This document shows positions 11,643 to 23,800 of a DNA stretch of 64,000 bases, piece by piece. Below the pieces are notes generated by a model. The model worked only from the letters and a program-made list of their open reading frames with translations. It searched no databases and was not told where the DNA came from. This DNA comes from Patiria pectinifera (lineage: Eukaryota > Echinodermata > Asteroidea > Valvatida > Asterinidae): positions 3,968,001 to 4,032,000 of the forward strand of contig CM057141.1 of NCBI GenBank assembly GCA_029964075.1, written 5' to 3'. The translations under genes and the position numbers were made by a program. The stretch's first letter is position 1; every line of letters starts with the position of its first letter.

Positions 11643-13164
11643 CTAGAAATGTGTTTGTGGACAAACACTGAGCTGTTTCGACCGTTTTATTAATGACTGC
11701 CGTAAAGGAGTTTCATCCAGGACGAATGAACATGTACATGCGTATTCTATACAAAAAGTGTCTATGCTATGTAAAAAACACATTTTTCATGACGTCATGA
11801 TGACGGCACACATTTTTGAAATTTTCTGTATCTATCTACGACCTAACAAACCTTTTGCAAAAAAGAATTTCGAATTTACCACGTTCCATTGATGAAATAT
11901 GAGTAAAAGGTCCAAAAATTGAATAATTCATATAAAACACATGATGACATCATCGTCACGTCACTGCAATTTTTGACTATGCATGAACATAAAATCTGTC
12001 AAAGTTAGCCGGAAATCGGCTAAAACGGTCACTGTGGACAGGATTTGACCTCAGCAACACGTGCGCTGCACGCGGGCTGACTGACATACGATATGTACAA
12101 TGTACGTGCATGTACATGTACATGTAAAAGTACATACACTTCCTGTGCATGTTTTAAAGCAGAGTTATTGTCAACCTGAAGTTTTAAGCGTGCGCAGAGC
12201 ATGTCCGAGTTTGCTTATTGCCTCGAAGCTTTGAAATATTTTAGACCTACCCTTAAATAAACAATTAAAGTAAAAACTAATATAAAAACTGCCATGGTTG
12301 ATTTTTCAGGAATTTTCTTAGGAAAAAGGGTCTTTTATTATAACTTCCGGTCTGATGACGTCATAAGGCTTAAACTTCGCACACGTCTTAAGTGGGTCAA
12401 GGTCCTTCTATACACCAATATTTAGGCGATTCCGACAAACTTCGCCACAGACATCTATTCAAAATACATTTTAAATTTTTTTTAACCTGTCGCTAGAGGG
12501 CGCTCGAAGATTGCATGACGTCATCTGTAGATGATTTAAAGAATACTATTAGCCAAAAGACTAACACCGTTAAAAGCAAGTTCATATCTATTACCACTTT
12601 TAAATAATAAGCCACTTCCGGTTTGGGCCTTTTTCGACCGGAAGCAAGGGTCACGTGATTTCACGCACACTGAATGAAATAAAGACCTCAACCTACTCTA
12701 CCACTTGCCGGCAACAGAATGCTGCGGACGCGTACGGTTGATTTGTTATGCATTTTTAAATATTAAAAATGTCACAATTTAATTGCCTATAAATAAACAC
12801 CGGATGACGTCATCATGACATCATCATTACACAATGTTGTTTGAATTAGGGTCATTGCTTGGACAAAGATTGGTGTAAATGAATTACTGGCAAAGTGTCG
12901 AAAATGCCCTCTGAAAATTGACATTTTTTTTTAAATTTCTGTGTACAAAGTCTATGGGAAAAATAAAATATTCAAAATTCTATAATAAATCAAGTGATGA
13001 CGTCAGCATGATGAAAAGTTTCGGCATACATCTTCAGATGATAGTTTAACTGTGTGCCAGGTTTGAAGTCGATCAGATTTGAAACAAGGCAAAAAGTGAC
13101 TTGTAGAACGAAAACACGTGTTATCCTATGGGAAAAAAAGTGGGAAAAAAAAAAAAAGAGAAAA
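11643..13164 (-). repeat. TGACGTCA-rich array unit 2 (type A terminus)
   Basis: Starts CTAGAAAT followed by the palindrome GTGTTTGTGGACAAACAC at 11651-11668. Read on the - strand this is a hairpin, four bases, CTAG, then T, as at Helitron 3' ends. The body repeats modules of unit 1, including the 12130-12900 block closely similar to 10590-11340. Confidence 0.65.
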
Positions 13165-14825
13165 CTAGAAATGTGTTTGTGGACAAACACTGAGCTGTTT
13201 CGACCGTTTTATTAATGACTGCCGTAAAAGGAGTTTCATCCAGGTTGAATGAACATGTACATGCGTATTCTATACAAAAAGTCTCCATGCTATGTAAAAA
13301 AAACACCATTTCTCATGACGTCATGATGACGCCACACATTTTTTGAAATTGTCTGTATCTATCTACGACCGAACAAACCTTTTGCAAAAAAGAATTTCGA
13401 TTTAACCACGTTCCATTGATGAGATATGAGTAAAAGATCCAAAAATTGAATAATTCATATCAAATGACATGATGACGTTATCGTGACGTCACTGCAATTT
13501 TTGTCTATAAAACTTCCTGGAATATCTGCATACCGACATTGAACCCAATCGGACATCAGGTTCTCTGAAGTCGATCGGACCATATTTTATATAATTTTTG
13601 AAAAATGTGAAGAAAATATTAAAATTTGAAAAATTCATAAAAAATTAGAAGATGACGTCATGATGACGTAACTTCAGATTTTGAATGCTTTTATCTATAT
13701 CTACCTACCCACTAAGTTTCATAACGATCGGACATACCCTTATATGTGAATCACAACATCACGTTTTTGATGATGTCATGATGACGTCACACATTTTATG
13801 AAACTTTGTGCATCTATCTTTCACCTGACAAACATGTTACAAAAAGAATTTTGAATTTACCATGTTCCATTGATGAGATTTGAGTAAAAGAACCAAAAAT
13901 TGCATAATTTATATAAAATCACATGATGACGTCATTGTGACGTCACTGCAATTTTTGTCTATAACAAGTCCCGGAAACTTCCATACCAAGTTTGAACTAA
14001 ATCGGACCTCCGGTTCTGTAGATATAGGGCCTTAAAGTATACACTTTAAGGATGACGTCATGTGACACGTGATGACGTCATGATGACGTCATGATTCGGC
14101 ATACATCTCCAGATGGTTGTATAAGTGTGTGCCAGGTTTGAAGTCGATCGGACCGTATTTTATATAATTATGCAAAATTTGAAGAAAATATTAAAATTTG
14201 AAAAATTCCTAAAAAATCAGATGATGACGTCACGATGACGTCACTTCAGATTTTTAATTCTGTTATCCATACCTACCTACCCACCAAGTTTCATGACGAT
14301 CGGACATACCCTTCTATGTGAATCAAAAAATCACGTTTTTGATGACGTCATGATGACGTCACACATTTAACGAAATTCTGTACATCTATCTATGACCTAA
14401 CAAACTTGTTACAAAAAGAATTTCGAATTTACCACATTCTGTTTATGAGATATGAGTAAAAGGTCCAAAAATTGAATAATTCATATAAAATCATACGATG
14501 ACGTCATCATGACGTCACTGCAATTTTCGTCTATAACACGTCCCGGAATACTTGCATACCAAGTTTGAACCAAATCGGACTTCCGGTTCTGTAGATATAG
14601 GGCCTTGAAGTATGTTCTTTTAGAATGACGTCACGTGACACGTGATGACGTCATGATGACGAAAAGTTTCGGCATACATCTTCAGATGGTGGTCTAAGTG
14701 TGTGCCAGGTTTGAAGTCGATCGGATTTGAAAAAAGTCCAAAAGTGCCTTGTAGAACGAAAACACGTGTTATCCTATGGGAAAAAAAGTGGAAGAAAAAA
14801 AAAAAAAAGAGAAAAAAAAAAATAA
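13165..14825 (-). repeat. TGACGTCA-rich array unit 3 (type A terminus)
   Basis: The same CTAG plus 18-bp palindrome terminus lies at 13165-13190. The body shows the module order most clearly. CRE-like pairs alternate with (i) GCATACCAAGTTTGAACC, (ii) GCCAGGTTTGAAGTCGATCG, (iii) CCACCAAGTTTCATGACGAT and (iv) ACAAAAAGAATTTCGAATTT. It ends in a long A-rich tract. Confidence 0.65.
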
Positions 14826-15955
14826 CTAGAGGTCTATGTCTGTTTGCAACAGAGCATAGGGCTTTTCCGCATTATGTTTTTTTTTATTTGGGGTCATGTT
14901 TTTGGTATGGTGCAAAACTGTGTGCATTTATGTTTTGTCTAACAAACCTCATTCGAAGGGAAATTTGATTTTGGCATATTGCATTTGTGAGATACGGCAA
15001 AAGTCTTATATATAAAATATATATATATAATCACAAGATGACGTCATGATGACGTCACCTCAATATTTATTTGTAACATATCCCGGCCTACCCCCATACC
15101 AAGTTTTAACCCAATCTGACGTACTGTTCGTGAGATGTAGGGGCTTAAAATATACAAGTTAAGGATGATGTCACATGTCTAATGATGACGTCATCGTAAC
15201 ATTACTTGGCAGTGCTCATTATTTTATTGTGGTTTTAGTCTGTACCAAGTTTGAAAACAATCGGATTAATATAAGTGTTAAATTTTGTAAGCAGAATAAA
15301 ATAAGCAAAATTTAAAAAATCTTTAAAAATCGATCGATGACGTCATCGTGACGTCATTCAAGATTTTGTGTACTAGTGTTATTATCTACCCACCCACCAA
15401 GTTTCATGACGATCGGACATTCCCTTATATGTGTTTCAAAAAATCGCATTTTTGCTGACGTCATCATGACGTCACGCATTTTTACAAATTTTGTGCATAT
15501 ATCTATTGCCCAGCGAACCTAATACAAAAAGAATTTCGAATTTATCATATTGCGTTAGTGAGATATGGCAAAAGTCTTCAAAAATTCAAAATTAAATATA
15601 AAATCATATGATGACGTCATGATGACGTCATCTCAAATTTTATCTATAACACTTCCCTGTCTAACCACATGCTGAGTTTCAAGCCAATCGGACATACCGT
15701 TCTGTAGATATAGGGCTTTGAAATATGCAACGTTGCGATGACGTCACATGACCCATGATGACGTCATCATTGCGTCTATCTTCGCGAACGACCTTTGCTA
15801 TATGTTCTGTGACTATGTTAAGTTTTGATGTCATATGACTTTGTTTTATGCCAAAAGTGTTTGCTAGAAAAAACGTGCACAAAGTCTATGGCATTTTGGT
15901 TGGAAGTCCCAAGAGGAAAAAAAAAAAAAAAAAGAAAAAAGAAAAAAAATTCGTA
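14826..15955 (-). repeat. TGACGTCA-rich array unit 4 (type B terminus)
   Basis: Begins CTAGAGGTCTATGTCTGTTT with a stem-loop (CTATGT-CTGTT pairing with AACAG-ACATAG on the other strand), then GGGCTTTTCCGCATTATG. The body carries the same paired TGACGTCA motifs and CCAAGTTT/ATCGGA modules. It runs into the hairpin cluster through an A-rich tract. Confidence 0.62.
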
Positions 15956-15965
15956 GAGAAACAAA

Positions 15966-16303
15966 GGCTTTTCCGCAACTTTGCGGAAAAGCCAACAAAA
16001 ACAAGAGCTGTTTCGGTGTGTACACCGAAACAGCTAAAAAAAAATAACAGAAACAAGAGCTGTTTCGGTGTGTACACCGAAACAGCTAAAAAAACCAGAA
16101 CAAAAAGAAAGGCTTTTTCGCAAATTTGCGAAAAAGCCAAAAAAATGAGAACAAAAACAAAGGCTTTTCCGCATTTTGCGGAAAAGCCAAAAAAAAAAAA
16201 TGAGAACAAAAACAAAGGCTTTTCCGCATTTTGCGGAAAAGCCAAAAAAAAAAAAAAAAATGAGAACAAAAACAAAGGCTTTTCCGCATTTTGCGGAAAA
16301 GCC
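15966..16303. repeat. Cluster of seven perfect hairpins in A-rich spacers
   Basis: Hairpins lie at 15966-15993, 16006-16035, 16058-16087, 16111-16138, 16162-16188, 16217-16243 and 16277-16303. Five are of the GGCTTTTCCGC type and two of the AGCTGTTTCGGTGT type, each almost fully self-complementary. Spacers are A-rich (AACAAAAACAA). The arm sequences match the subterminal GGGCTTTTCCGC of type B units and GAGCTGTTTCG of type A units, which ties the cluster to the adjacent array. Confidence 0.9.
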
Positions 16304-17121
16304 AAATATATATAAAACCTTACCCCAGGGTCAGTCAATCCCAAATGTTAGGATGTCTCATGCATGTACATGGAGTGGTGTGCATTCTGTACTGTGAAAA
16401 ACACATAGAACTACATGTACATGGTTAAACACATGTACATGTACGCAGAAAGCTTCATTTTGTACATCACGTGTCTGCAAACTTTACACAAATAAAGCGA
16501 TCAAAGGAAGCTGTAAAGTGGATCTATGTAATCTTGGCTTAATAAATACTCACTTCCTGGAACTTTAATCCCCAAAAATTGTACTATTCCGTCTCATTTC
16601 AGGATGCATGTTGTCATTCCTGAGTTCCTGACATTAGCGTATATTCTTAAATACCTAAGACAGTTTACGCATTCCTATTGGTCGAGAGCCCGTCACGTGG
16701 CCGGTCTTAAAAGGATGATAATGAAATGGCTAGCTGGTCTTAAACGCTTTTCCAGTGTTACATGAAATTTGGACTCCTAAGAAATCCGGTGTCTTTTAAC
16801 GTTTCATTGGTTGTACGTTCAAATTCCTCTCGTATGCATGCGCAATGTACTACCAGTGAATCAGTATTTCATGGTCCGAAATTCACACTACACCAGCCCA
16901 GCTGCGTTTTTCGCGACATCGCGCAGTACGCGCGACGCGCACGCCAATGTCCCAATAAGGTAACGAGTTGTGTAGGCATTCCATATTATAGTCAGAGGGG
17001 TGTTTCGTAAAAACATGATGTAAAATTGTTGAAAAAATAGTGGGCAACTTGTAGTCCAAGTACTTGACCCCGCTTCGCCTCGGGTAATTATCGCGCATCC
17101 AGACTTAGTATTGTTGATGTA
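16304..17121. other. No gene recognised; diverged MITE remnant
   Basis: Contains ATTGGTCGAGAGCCCGTCACG near 16677 and CATGCGCAATGTACTACCAG near 16838. These resemble sequence around 43734-43830 and 5900, so part of this stretch belongs to the same dispersed family. No exon is seen. Confidence 0.45.
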
Positions 17122-17478
17122 CCCTAACGTGGCGCGGCCCCCAACGTGGCGCACTTTGATTTTTCGCCTGTATAGCGTCTATAGCTAGAGCAAAAGTTTT
17201 AACTAAAATGTTAATTTGGAATTTTCCGAGATGTATTCAAGTGCACCAATTTAATAGGGAACACTCCGCCAATATGTGCCCAATTTCCGGACGCCGCGGT
17301 TTTTGAATTTCGGATTAAATTTCATGAAACCGAAATTGTTCACAGAGGTTAAATAGCGAGCATTAATAAGGTCAAAGTACCAGTATTTCACTGCATGAAT
17401 TTGAGGTTTGTCACCAAAGAGGTTTGGGAACACTACACGAGGAAAGTCGGGTAAGCTTCGAAGTGCGCCACGTTAGGG
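17122..17478. mobile_element. Short element with 14-bp perfect inverted ends
   Basis: The ends are CCCTAACGTGGCGC (17122-17135) and GCGCCACGTTAGGG (17465-17478). The interior holds TTTCCGGACGCCG and a GCGAGCATTAATAAGGT block that recurs near 63870-63955. It has no coding potential and is too short for an autonomous transposon. Confidence 0.6.
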
Positions 17479-17639
17479 AACACCACAATATTCTCCTACA
17501 TGTGTCCGAATTTCTCATCGCCCACTTTACGCAAAATTATTTCTCATTGAGGAAAAGTCCCTCCGCACGCAATCGCGGTGCCATAGAGAAAAAGCTCTCT
17601 CGACAAACCCGCCGTTGTGCCCTATCATATCGGGACTCC

Positions 17640-17835
17640 CACATAAAGAATACTTTTAACGTACACACCAAGATCAATAAGAAGGGCACTAATCTGTGTA
17701 CATTTTGTAATAATGAAGAGGATCGTCCATCTTTTCTGCACCTGTCTTCATGGATTAAGGAGAAGACCAATGTTTCTATTGCAATCGATCATGAAGTTCT
17801 TTTATTCGGTAACACTAATGTTAACATTGGCTGAT
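17640..17835 (+). pseudogene. LINE reverse-transcriptase 3' fragment (zinc-binding tail)
   Basis: The + frame reads KINKKGTNLCTFCNNEED, then later DHEVLLFGN. The CTFC-NEE pattern is the Cys-rich region found after the RT domain in many non-LTR elements (zf-RVT type). The normal CP-VQ-FW part is disturbed and no RT catalytic region lies upstream, so this is a short dead fragment. Confidence 0.6.
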
Positions 17836-18179
17836 CCAGCGGGGTTGCAGGGGGCACACGCCCCCGGCAAATATTTTAAAACTATCGGTGAAAAACGGAC
17901 GGTGATCCGACGGGCCACGCGTTTTGAGTTTGAGGAAGAACAATCGTTCAAAAAAGGCGTGGCAATTTTCACGCACCTCCTACGACTTTATGCGCAAGTT
18001 AGGATGGCCGCACGATACGCAGATAAAACCAAGAAACCGTGACTGTAGTGGAGTCTCATTTCGCGTATTTTTTTAGCGCGTCATAAGAGACTGCACGCGG
18101 ACAACTGCTGCGTACAATGCGTATGAAGGTCAAACCGTTTCCATGCTCCGAGCTCGGTGACTAAACAAAATCAAACAAT

Positions 18180-18330
18180 AGACCACTTGCAGACGCGATC
18201 GATAATTGACGCGCTAAGGTGAGCGACGCCATGTTCTGGGACAAAATGTGCGTGGATAGATGCCTGTCCCACAACATGGCGTCGCGCGCCTTCGCGCGTC
18301 AATTATCGAACACGTCTGCAAGCGGTCTAT
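18180..18330. repeat. Foldback palindrome, ~64-bp arms
   Basis: The left arm contains GATAATTGACGCGC and GCGACGCCATGTT. The right arm carries their complements AACATGGCGTCGC and GCGCGTCAATTATC. A loop of about 20 bases (AAATGTGCGTGGATAGATGC) separates them. A few mismatches occur, and no coding is present. Confidence 0.82.
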
Positions 18331-20050
18331 GGCCACTTCAGATTCTGTTAAAATATTTTTTTCGGATACGTTTCATGCCAGTTTGTCACATCCCCAAATA
18401 TGCATCCGCTGTAATGAAATATTTTTTTTCATGTCAGTTATGTGACTGAGCGCGGAATTACAAATATGTGCATGTTCTCAACTTTAAGGTTTGAATACAG
18501 AATAAACATTATACATTTAAGAGTAGGCCTTTATAGGCCTATATGTATTTGAAACAAATGAAACAAAATATCCCCTCATAATTTTAAAAACTTTTGCTAA
18601 AAAAATCAGGGGAAAGTGGTGCCTCAGATTGCACCACAGAACAACTAGAATCCAAAAATTTCGCCGTAAGGGCTTCGCACTCCGCATTAGTCCACTGGCC
18701 AAATTTCCTCTATGCTATAATTTCACCCTAGTGGTGCCCCCACCTTTTTTGTACCTTCAGCAGCGAATGGCTGAGGCTCGGACTACAAGTGGCCTAAATC
18801 CCTTTCCAAACTAACTGCAATTTCGCAAAAATAGCATTCGAATCTATGTCGATAGCGGCCAATTTGAAGCTAAGTATTTTATGCTACCGGCGGGGGGTAC
18901 GAGCGAATGCGTGCGGTGTCGTGCTGGCGCCCTCTGCCGGCTGCCGGCCGGCACCGACGCCACACTACAGCTCTCTAGTACAGAAAGATTATTCAAAAGA
19001 ACAATGTGATTTTTGTCACACTCTTACCCACTTAAAAACAATACGTCCCCGCTTTCAAATTCAAGCCAACATATGACCTAAACAAATCAGAAGTTAAGAA
19101 ACACACTAAAATGTTCATAATTTTCATAGGGGTAAATTTCACACAAAATGCGAGTAGGTTCAATATTAAAACAGTAATGATAGGGCAGTAACATTTACTT
19201 TCTACTTGGTCATACACGTGTGTATGTTTGGCTGCAACACAAAACACCTTCAAAATCGAACAATGCTGAAATTTGGTCTAAACTAATATATAATGCACAA
19301 GTTATCAAACAAGTTTGATTGTGCAACATATTCCAACACATAACTTGCATGTATACAAATATCTGAATTTTAAGTTATATTCATCATATGTTCATAAAGC
19401 ATCAAAATCACAAAGTCAATTTTTTAAAGTATTTTTGAACAGTATCTTTACATTAGTAACCATGTACCAGGAAATATAATTCAAATTCTTACATGACCTA
19501 CGCATTGTAAATGGCTACGTATAAACCAAAGATCCTATGGCGCTATAGGATCTTTGGTATAAACCCCGCACTCCATTGTAAGCAACATATATGAGGTGGT
19601 GGTGATTCAACTTGCAGCTACAGTATAGGACACACAAACTTGCAGCTACAATAGCACACTTCATGTTCACGACTTTCCTGGGGGGGGGGGGGGTTCAACA
19701 CATATTTTAGTCTAGAACGACTCTATCTATCATCAATAACATCTACAAACGATAATCTAGAACAATGCTCAATACTTATACATAGCTCTGATTCCTATGT
19801 CTGCATATACAATCACAATTAACCAAGAAAATGACCGTCTGCAGTCCGGCACAGCAGTCATGCCATTATTGGATCGACAATAATTATCCCCGCCAATCAC
19901 AACGGCGCGAAAAACTTGCGAAAATTTGACACCGAGGTCAACGCACTGAGTGAAATTGTTACAATGTTTCATTTTAGGAATGAAAACAAACTACTGAATT
20001 GACACGCAATACAATCGCTGCTGCACGCAAAATGATAATCAAATTCAAAT
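18331..20050. other. No gene recognised; one perfect 34-bp hairpin
   Basis: Mostly AT-rich. At 19525-19558, ACCAAAGATCCTAT and ATAGGATCTTTGGT flank GGCGCT, giving a perfect 14-bp stem. A G-homopolymer of more than ten bases lies near 19680. Neither indicates a gene. Confidence 0.5.
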
Positions 20051-20470
20051 GAGTGCGCCGCCATGCGATATTATTTACCACGGAAGAAAGCAAAGAAGAG
20101 ATTCAAGCCACCATGGATATGTTCCAAAGTAAAGAAATCAATAATGACAAAATACAATCTGAAAACTTCAGAAAACTTAAGTACAAAGACTATGAAGAGT
20201 AGGCTACAAAAAACGGAACAAGACAGAGAAATTGTCAGACAAGCGCAAGCCAATATTACGAAGAAAGACTTATGAAGGAATTTAAGAGAAGCCCAAAAGC
20301 TTTCTATAGCTACGTTAGACAGAAACAGAAGGTGAAAGTTGGAGTTTTCCAACTTGAGAAAGAAGATGGATGCCTAACAGCAACCTATAAAATGTATATG
20401 TCTCTTGCCTTCACAGATTCCCCCTCTAGGGAAAGGTGTGCCCCCTCATCAGAATGTTATAATTAAGCCT
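20050..20470 (+). pseudogene. LINE fragment (CR1/Jockey-like, region before the RT domain)
   Basis: Adjacent + frames give KRFKPPWICSKVKKSI and then MKEFKRSPKAFYSYVRQKQK with VGVFQLEKEDGCL. These match the linker between endonuclease and RT in CR1/L2/Jockey-type LINEs (pattern PKAF-YVR-K-KVK-G---L---DG-L). The reading shifts between frames and ends without RT motifs, so it is a decayed fragment. Confidence 0.68.
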
Positions 20471-20804
20471 AGCTACTCCACTGCACATAGGTGGGATATA
20501 ACAGTATTGTAGTCCAAGTACTTGCAATGGATCACAAGTGCATCATAAATCTGGTCACAAGTAAATCGCAAGTCTAGTCACAAGTTATAGGGGATGAACA
20601 ATAACAAAGGAATGCCCTTGTCACGATTCATTTGAAAAGCTTGTAAGATACGGTAGAAGCGTCCGACTTGTGACTGATTAAGACTTGTGATCCAATGACC
20701 TGGGCAACAACACTGGTTTATGGCAGCCTCCTTCTTCTTTGTGTGGCTTGCGATAGAAAAGTAGTTACATCCTTCTTGGACCTCATAATAATTACGCTGG
20801 TTTT

Positions 20805-23800
20805 TCACTGGAAATCCGTGTCTGGGATTCTCTGCTTCTCCGGGGTCTGGGTGTCCTGCAACCAGGACACATCTGTGGTCGACACTTCCATGGTCGCCTC
20901 TGAAGAGTCAAGCACTTCATTCTCAGCCTGTAATAAGAGATTTAATAAAAAACAAAGACTGGCATATTCATCCTGTTTTTGAGCAATTGGTCAATAAGGG
21001 TTGTTTTTTTAGTAATAAGACAAAATTAAACCATGTAGCAAATCTCTTTTTATGAGCTTGAGAGGTTCTGAAAAGAACCAAGGGAACTCAAGGTATTTTT
21101 TAGTTGGAAAAAGAAAAAAATTACTACGCCATCGGTGAGTTGGCACCAATGGCATAGCTGGGATTTTTTCAGTTGGGGGGGGGGGTATAGGATGAGGCAT
21201 CAGCATCTAAAAAGGTAGCACAAAGGACAGATCCCGAACCCAATGTTTGAGGGCTGCTGGCCGTAGTAATTTTAGAAAAGTTCTGGGGGCTGGACCTCAC
21301 TTGATGCTATGGGTGCTCTTTCCCCTTTTTCTTACATTTGTTTTATTCAATTCAATAGCCATACATATACATCCCACTGATATATGCAGTATATTCGGTA
21401 TATTAATAATGCATTATGATTTTTATGTTTTCTGGGGGCAATATCAAATTTGGCAAGGGGGGTGGTAAACGGCAGCTTCACCCCCTAACCCGTGATTAAC
21501 TCATGAACACACAAACATAAAAGCACACACCTTGTCTGCTTTAGTTCCTATACTTTACCTTCTGCACCGTGTAGTTTTTCTTGTCACACCAGCTCTGGAA
21601 GCACTCATGAGCCTTGTTGATGTATTTGTCCTCACGTCGCTTGCAGTAGACACGGATTTGCTGCTCAGCAAAATGCTCTGGTAGCAACTGTGAAACCTGT
21701 AATGTTTCAAGGGCAAAAGAGGAAGAGAACAAGTTATTTTGCACGGTTGAACTTTTTATTAAAATTGTGAATTAGCTTGCTTATATTTCAGTTAGCATCT
21801 GCTATCAAAATTCCTGCATCTGTTTGGTGGCTGTTTACAGTTCATTTTACTGTTCAAACAGCCCTGAGGACTCCAGGCAAAAGTACCCCCGCACCCTCAA
21901 TAGCTTACAAAGACAGAGCTAGAAGGGAGTCAAACACATGCCACTGTATGCACGGCTCTCACAACCCGACAATACAGGTTTATGCACATTCAGAATTAAC
22001 AAATGGAGTGTGCTTTGCACCTATGCAGGTGAACCAGTGATGTAACCACAGGGGGACAGAGTGCATGATGTGTCCCTCCCAAAGAGCTGTCAGGACGGGT
22101 CCCAAATGAATGCCATCTTTTGTGCATTCACAGGGTCTACATACCATCCTGGACGTTCAAAAGACTGCCACTAGTAAGCTTTAGAAATGACTGAGTGGAA
22201 TTTGCAAACAGCGCCATTCTCTAGTTCATGCGCACAGTCCATTGCCGGTGTTGATATCTATGGCATGCACACCCGAAATACATAGCTGTGGCCAGCTGTA
22301 ACACCCGTGTCCACGCCGAGTGAATTAGCCGTTCCCATAGGTGCATGTGTAATTGCAAGCAGTAGGCCCCCTATATAGCCAAGTAATTCGGACGCGGGCT
22401 CTAGCTCTTTCTATCTCTTGGCTTCCTACCTGATCCTTTCGCAACAAGACTGCTTCCTGGGGGTTGGCCTTGGAGTAGAATCTCACTTCTTTGATCGGAT
22501 TTTTCCCACCCTTGCCAAAATTCAGATCCACAATCTGTAGAGTATCATACAAAAGAAGAGGTTTCTCTCTCATTCAATTGACGAGATCAGAAATTTACGT
22601 TTTTTACACAGGACATCATCAGCACAAAGAAAATACGGAATTTTGCAGGCAACAATTATATATTGTCGCGCATCATAGTAGTTAACAAATGTTTAGTATT
22701 TTAATAGTCACATATGCATGGTCAAACAGGCCTTTTCACATTACAAGAGGTTACTCAAGGGTTCACATAGCAAACAGAACCAGATCGAGACCAAGAAGAA
22801 AGTAACTGCGCTCTCTACCGGTCAAGCGCAAAGCCGACCTACATGCACGATCAGCTGGTCGGCGGTGAGTTGTTCACCGTCCATGTTCTCGAGTTCCTGA
22901 GCCTGAATGATCGCTTCTTTCATGATCTCTTCTTCTTCCTTATAAACACTCTTCTGTGGACAGAAATGGAAAACAAAATGTACAAAAAAAATGTGACCTT
23001 TTAAATTTGTGCCGCCTTTATACTCCCTGATATCAAGTGTCAGCATGTACTTAAAATTGAAGAATTACAGTTGGCCTGTGTTTGAACTTTTAAACCTTAT
23101 TATTTTAATGATTTTTTTTACTGTATTAGCAACTTTCAAATAGAATTTTAAAGCATGGTGGCATTGTGAATTGCCCAGCATCTACGACTAAGCCAAAATC
23201 ACCCCCATGTCATAAGCCACTAAAAACAAACCCCACATAATTATAAGACCAAGTGTGTTACATTCTTGTTCTGTAGTTGTGGGGACATTCGTTTCTACGA
23301 GGTATTTGTTGGGACCAAAAATGCAGTGGGGACAGCAGAAAGTCCCCACAACTCGGTCCTATAATTTGCCTTACAATAAAAAAACGTCCCCATATAATGT
23401 GGTGATGGCCTGCCCAGCCTTAGACACGTGGAATGCCACGGTCTAGTGGTTACGGTGTTTGACTTATGTATGAAAGTGCGTGGCGGTTCAAACCCTGCCA
23501 GGAACATGGTGTTTGTGCCCTTGGGCTAGATACTTAACTACGGTTGACTGATTGAGCACTGATATCGGCTGCCGCGTAGTCCCATGGCCTGATGAACAGG
23601 GTATTAATTGTAAAGGGCTTTGAGATTGTAATGCTACGATGGAAAATAGCGCTATATAAGCGCAGTTATTATTATTATTGACTATCACATATACTTAAGG
23701 GGTAGACCTTTGGTTTCCTTCTTTTGTTCTCTGTTCCTAGTGAAATCTCAAACTAAAGACTTCCTATCTATTGTTCTATTTGTGTTTTCTACCCCACATG

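Noticed and set aside
15966-16303. CRISPR-like look of regularly spaced palindromic repeats
   Set aside because: Spacers are simple A-rich sequence rather than unique, hairpins belong to two types, there are no cas genes, and the window is clearly eukaryotic.
15848-16344. Overlapping ~150-codon ORFs on both strands rich in Lys/Phe repeats
   Set aside because: They are produced by the hairpin cluster and A-rich spacers. The same peptide repeats arise on both strands because the DNA is palindromic.
23431-23680. Functional tRNA gene
   Set aside because: A and B boxes are present, but the cloverleaf is poor and the body continues into a SINE tail with ATT repeats.
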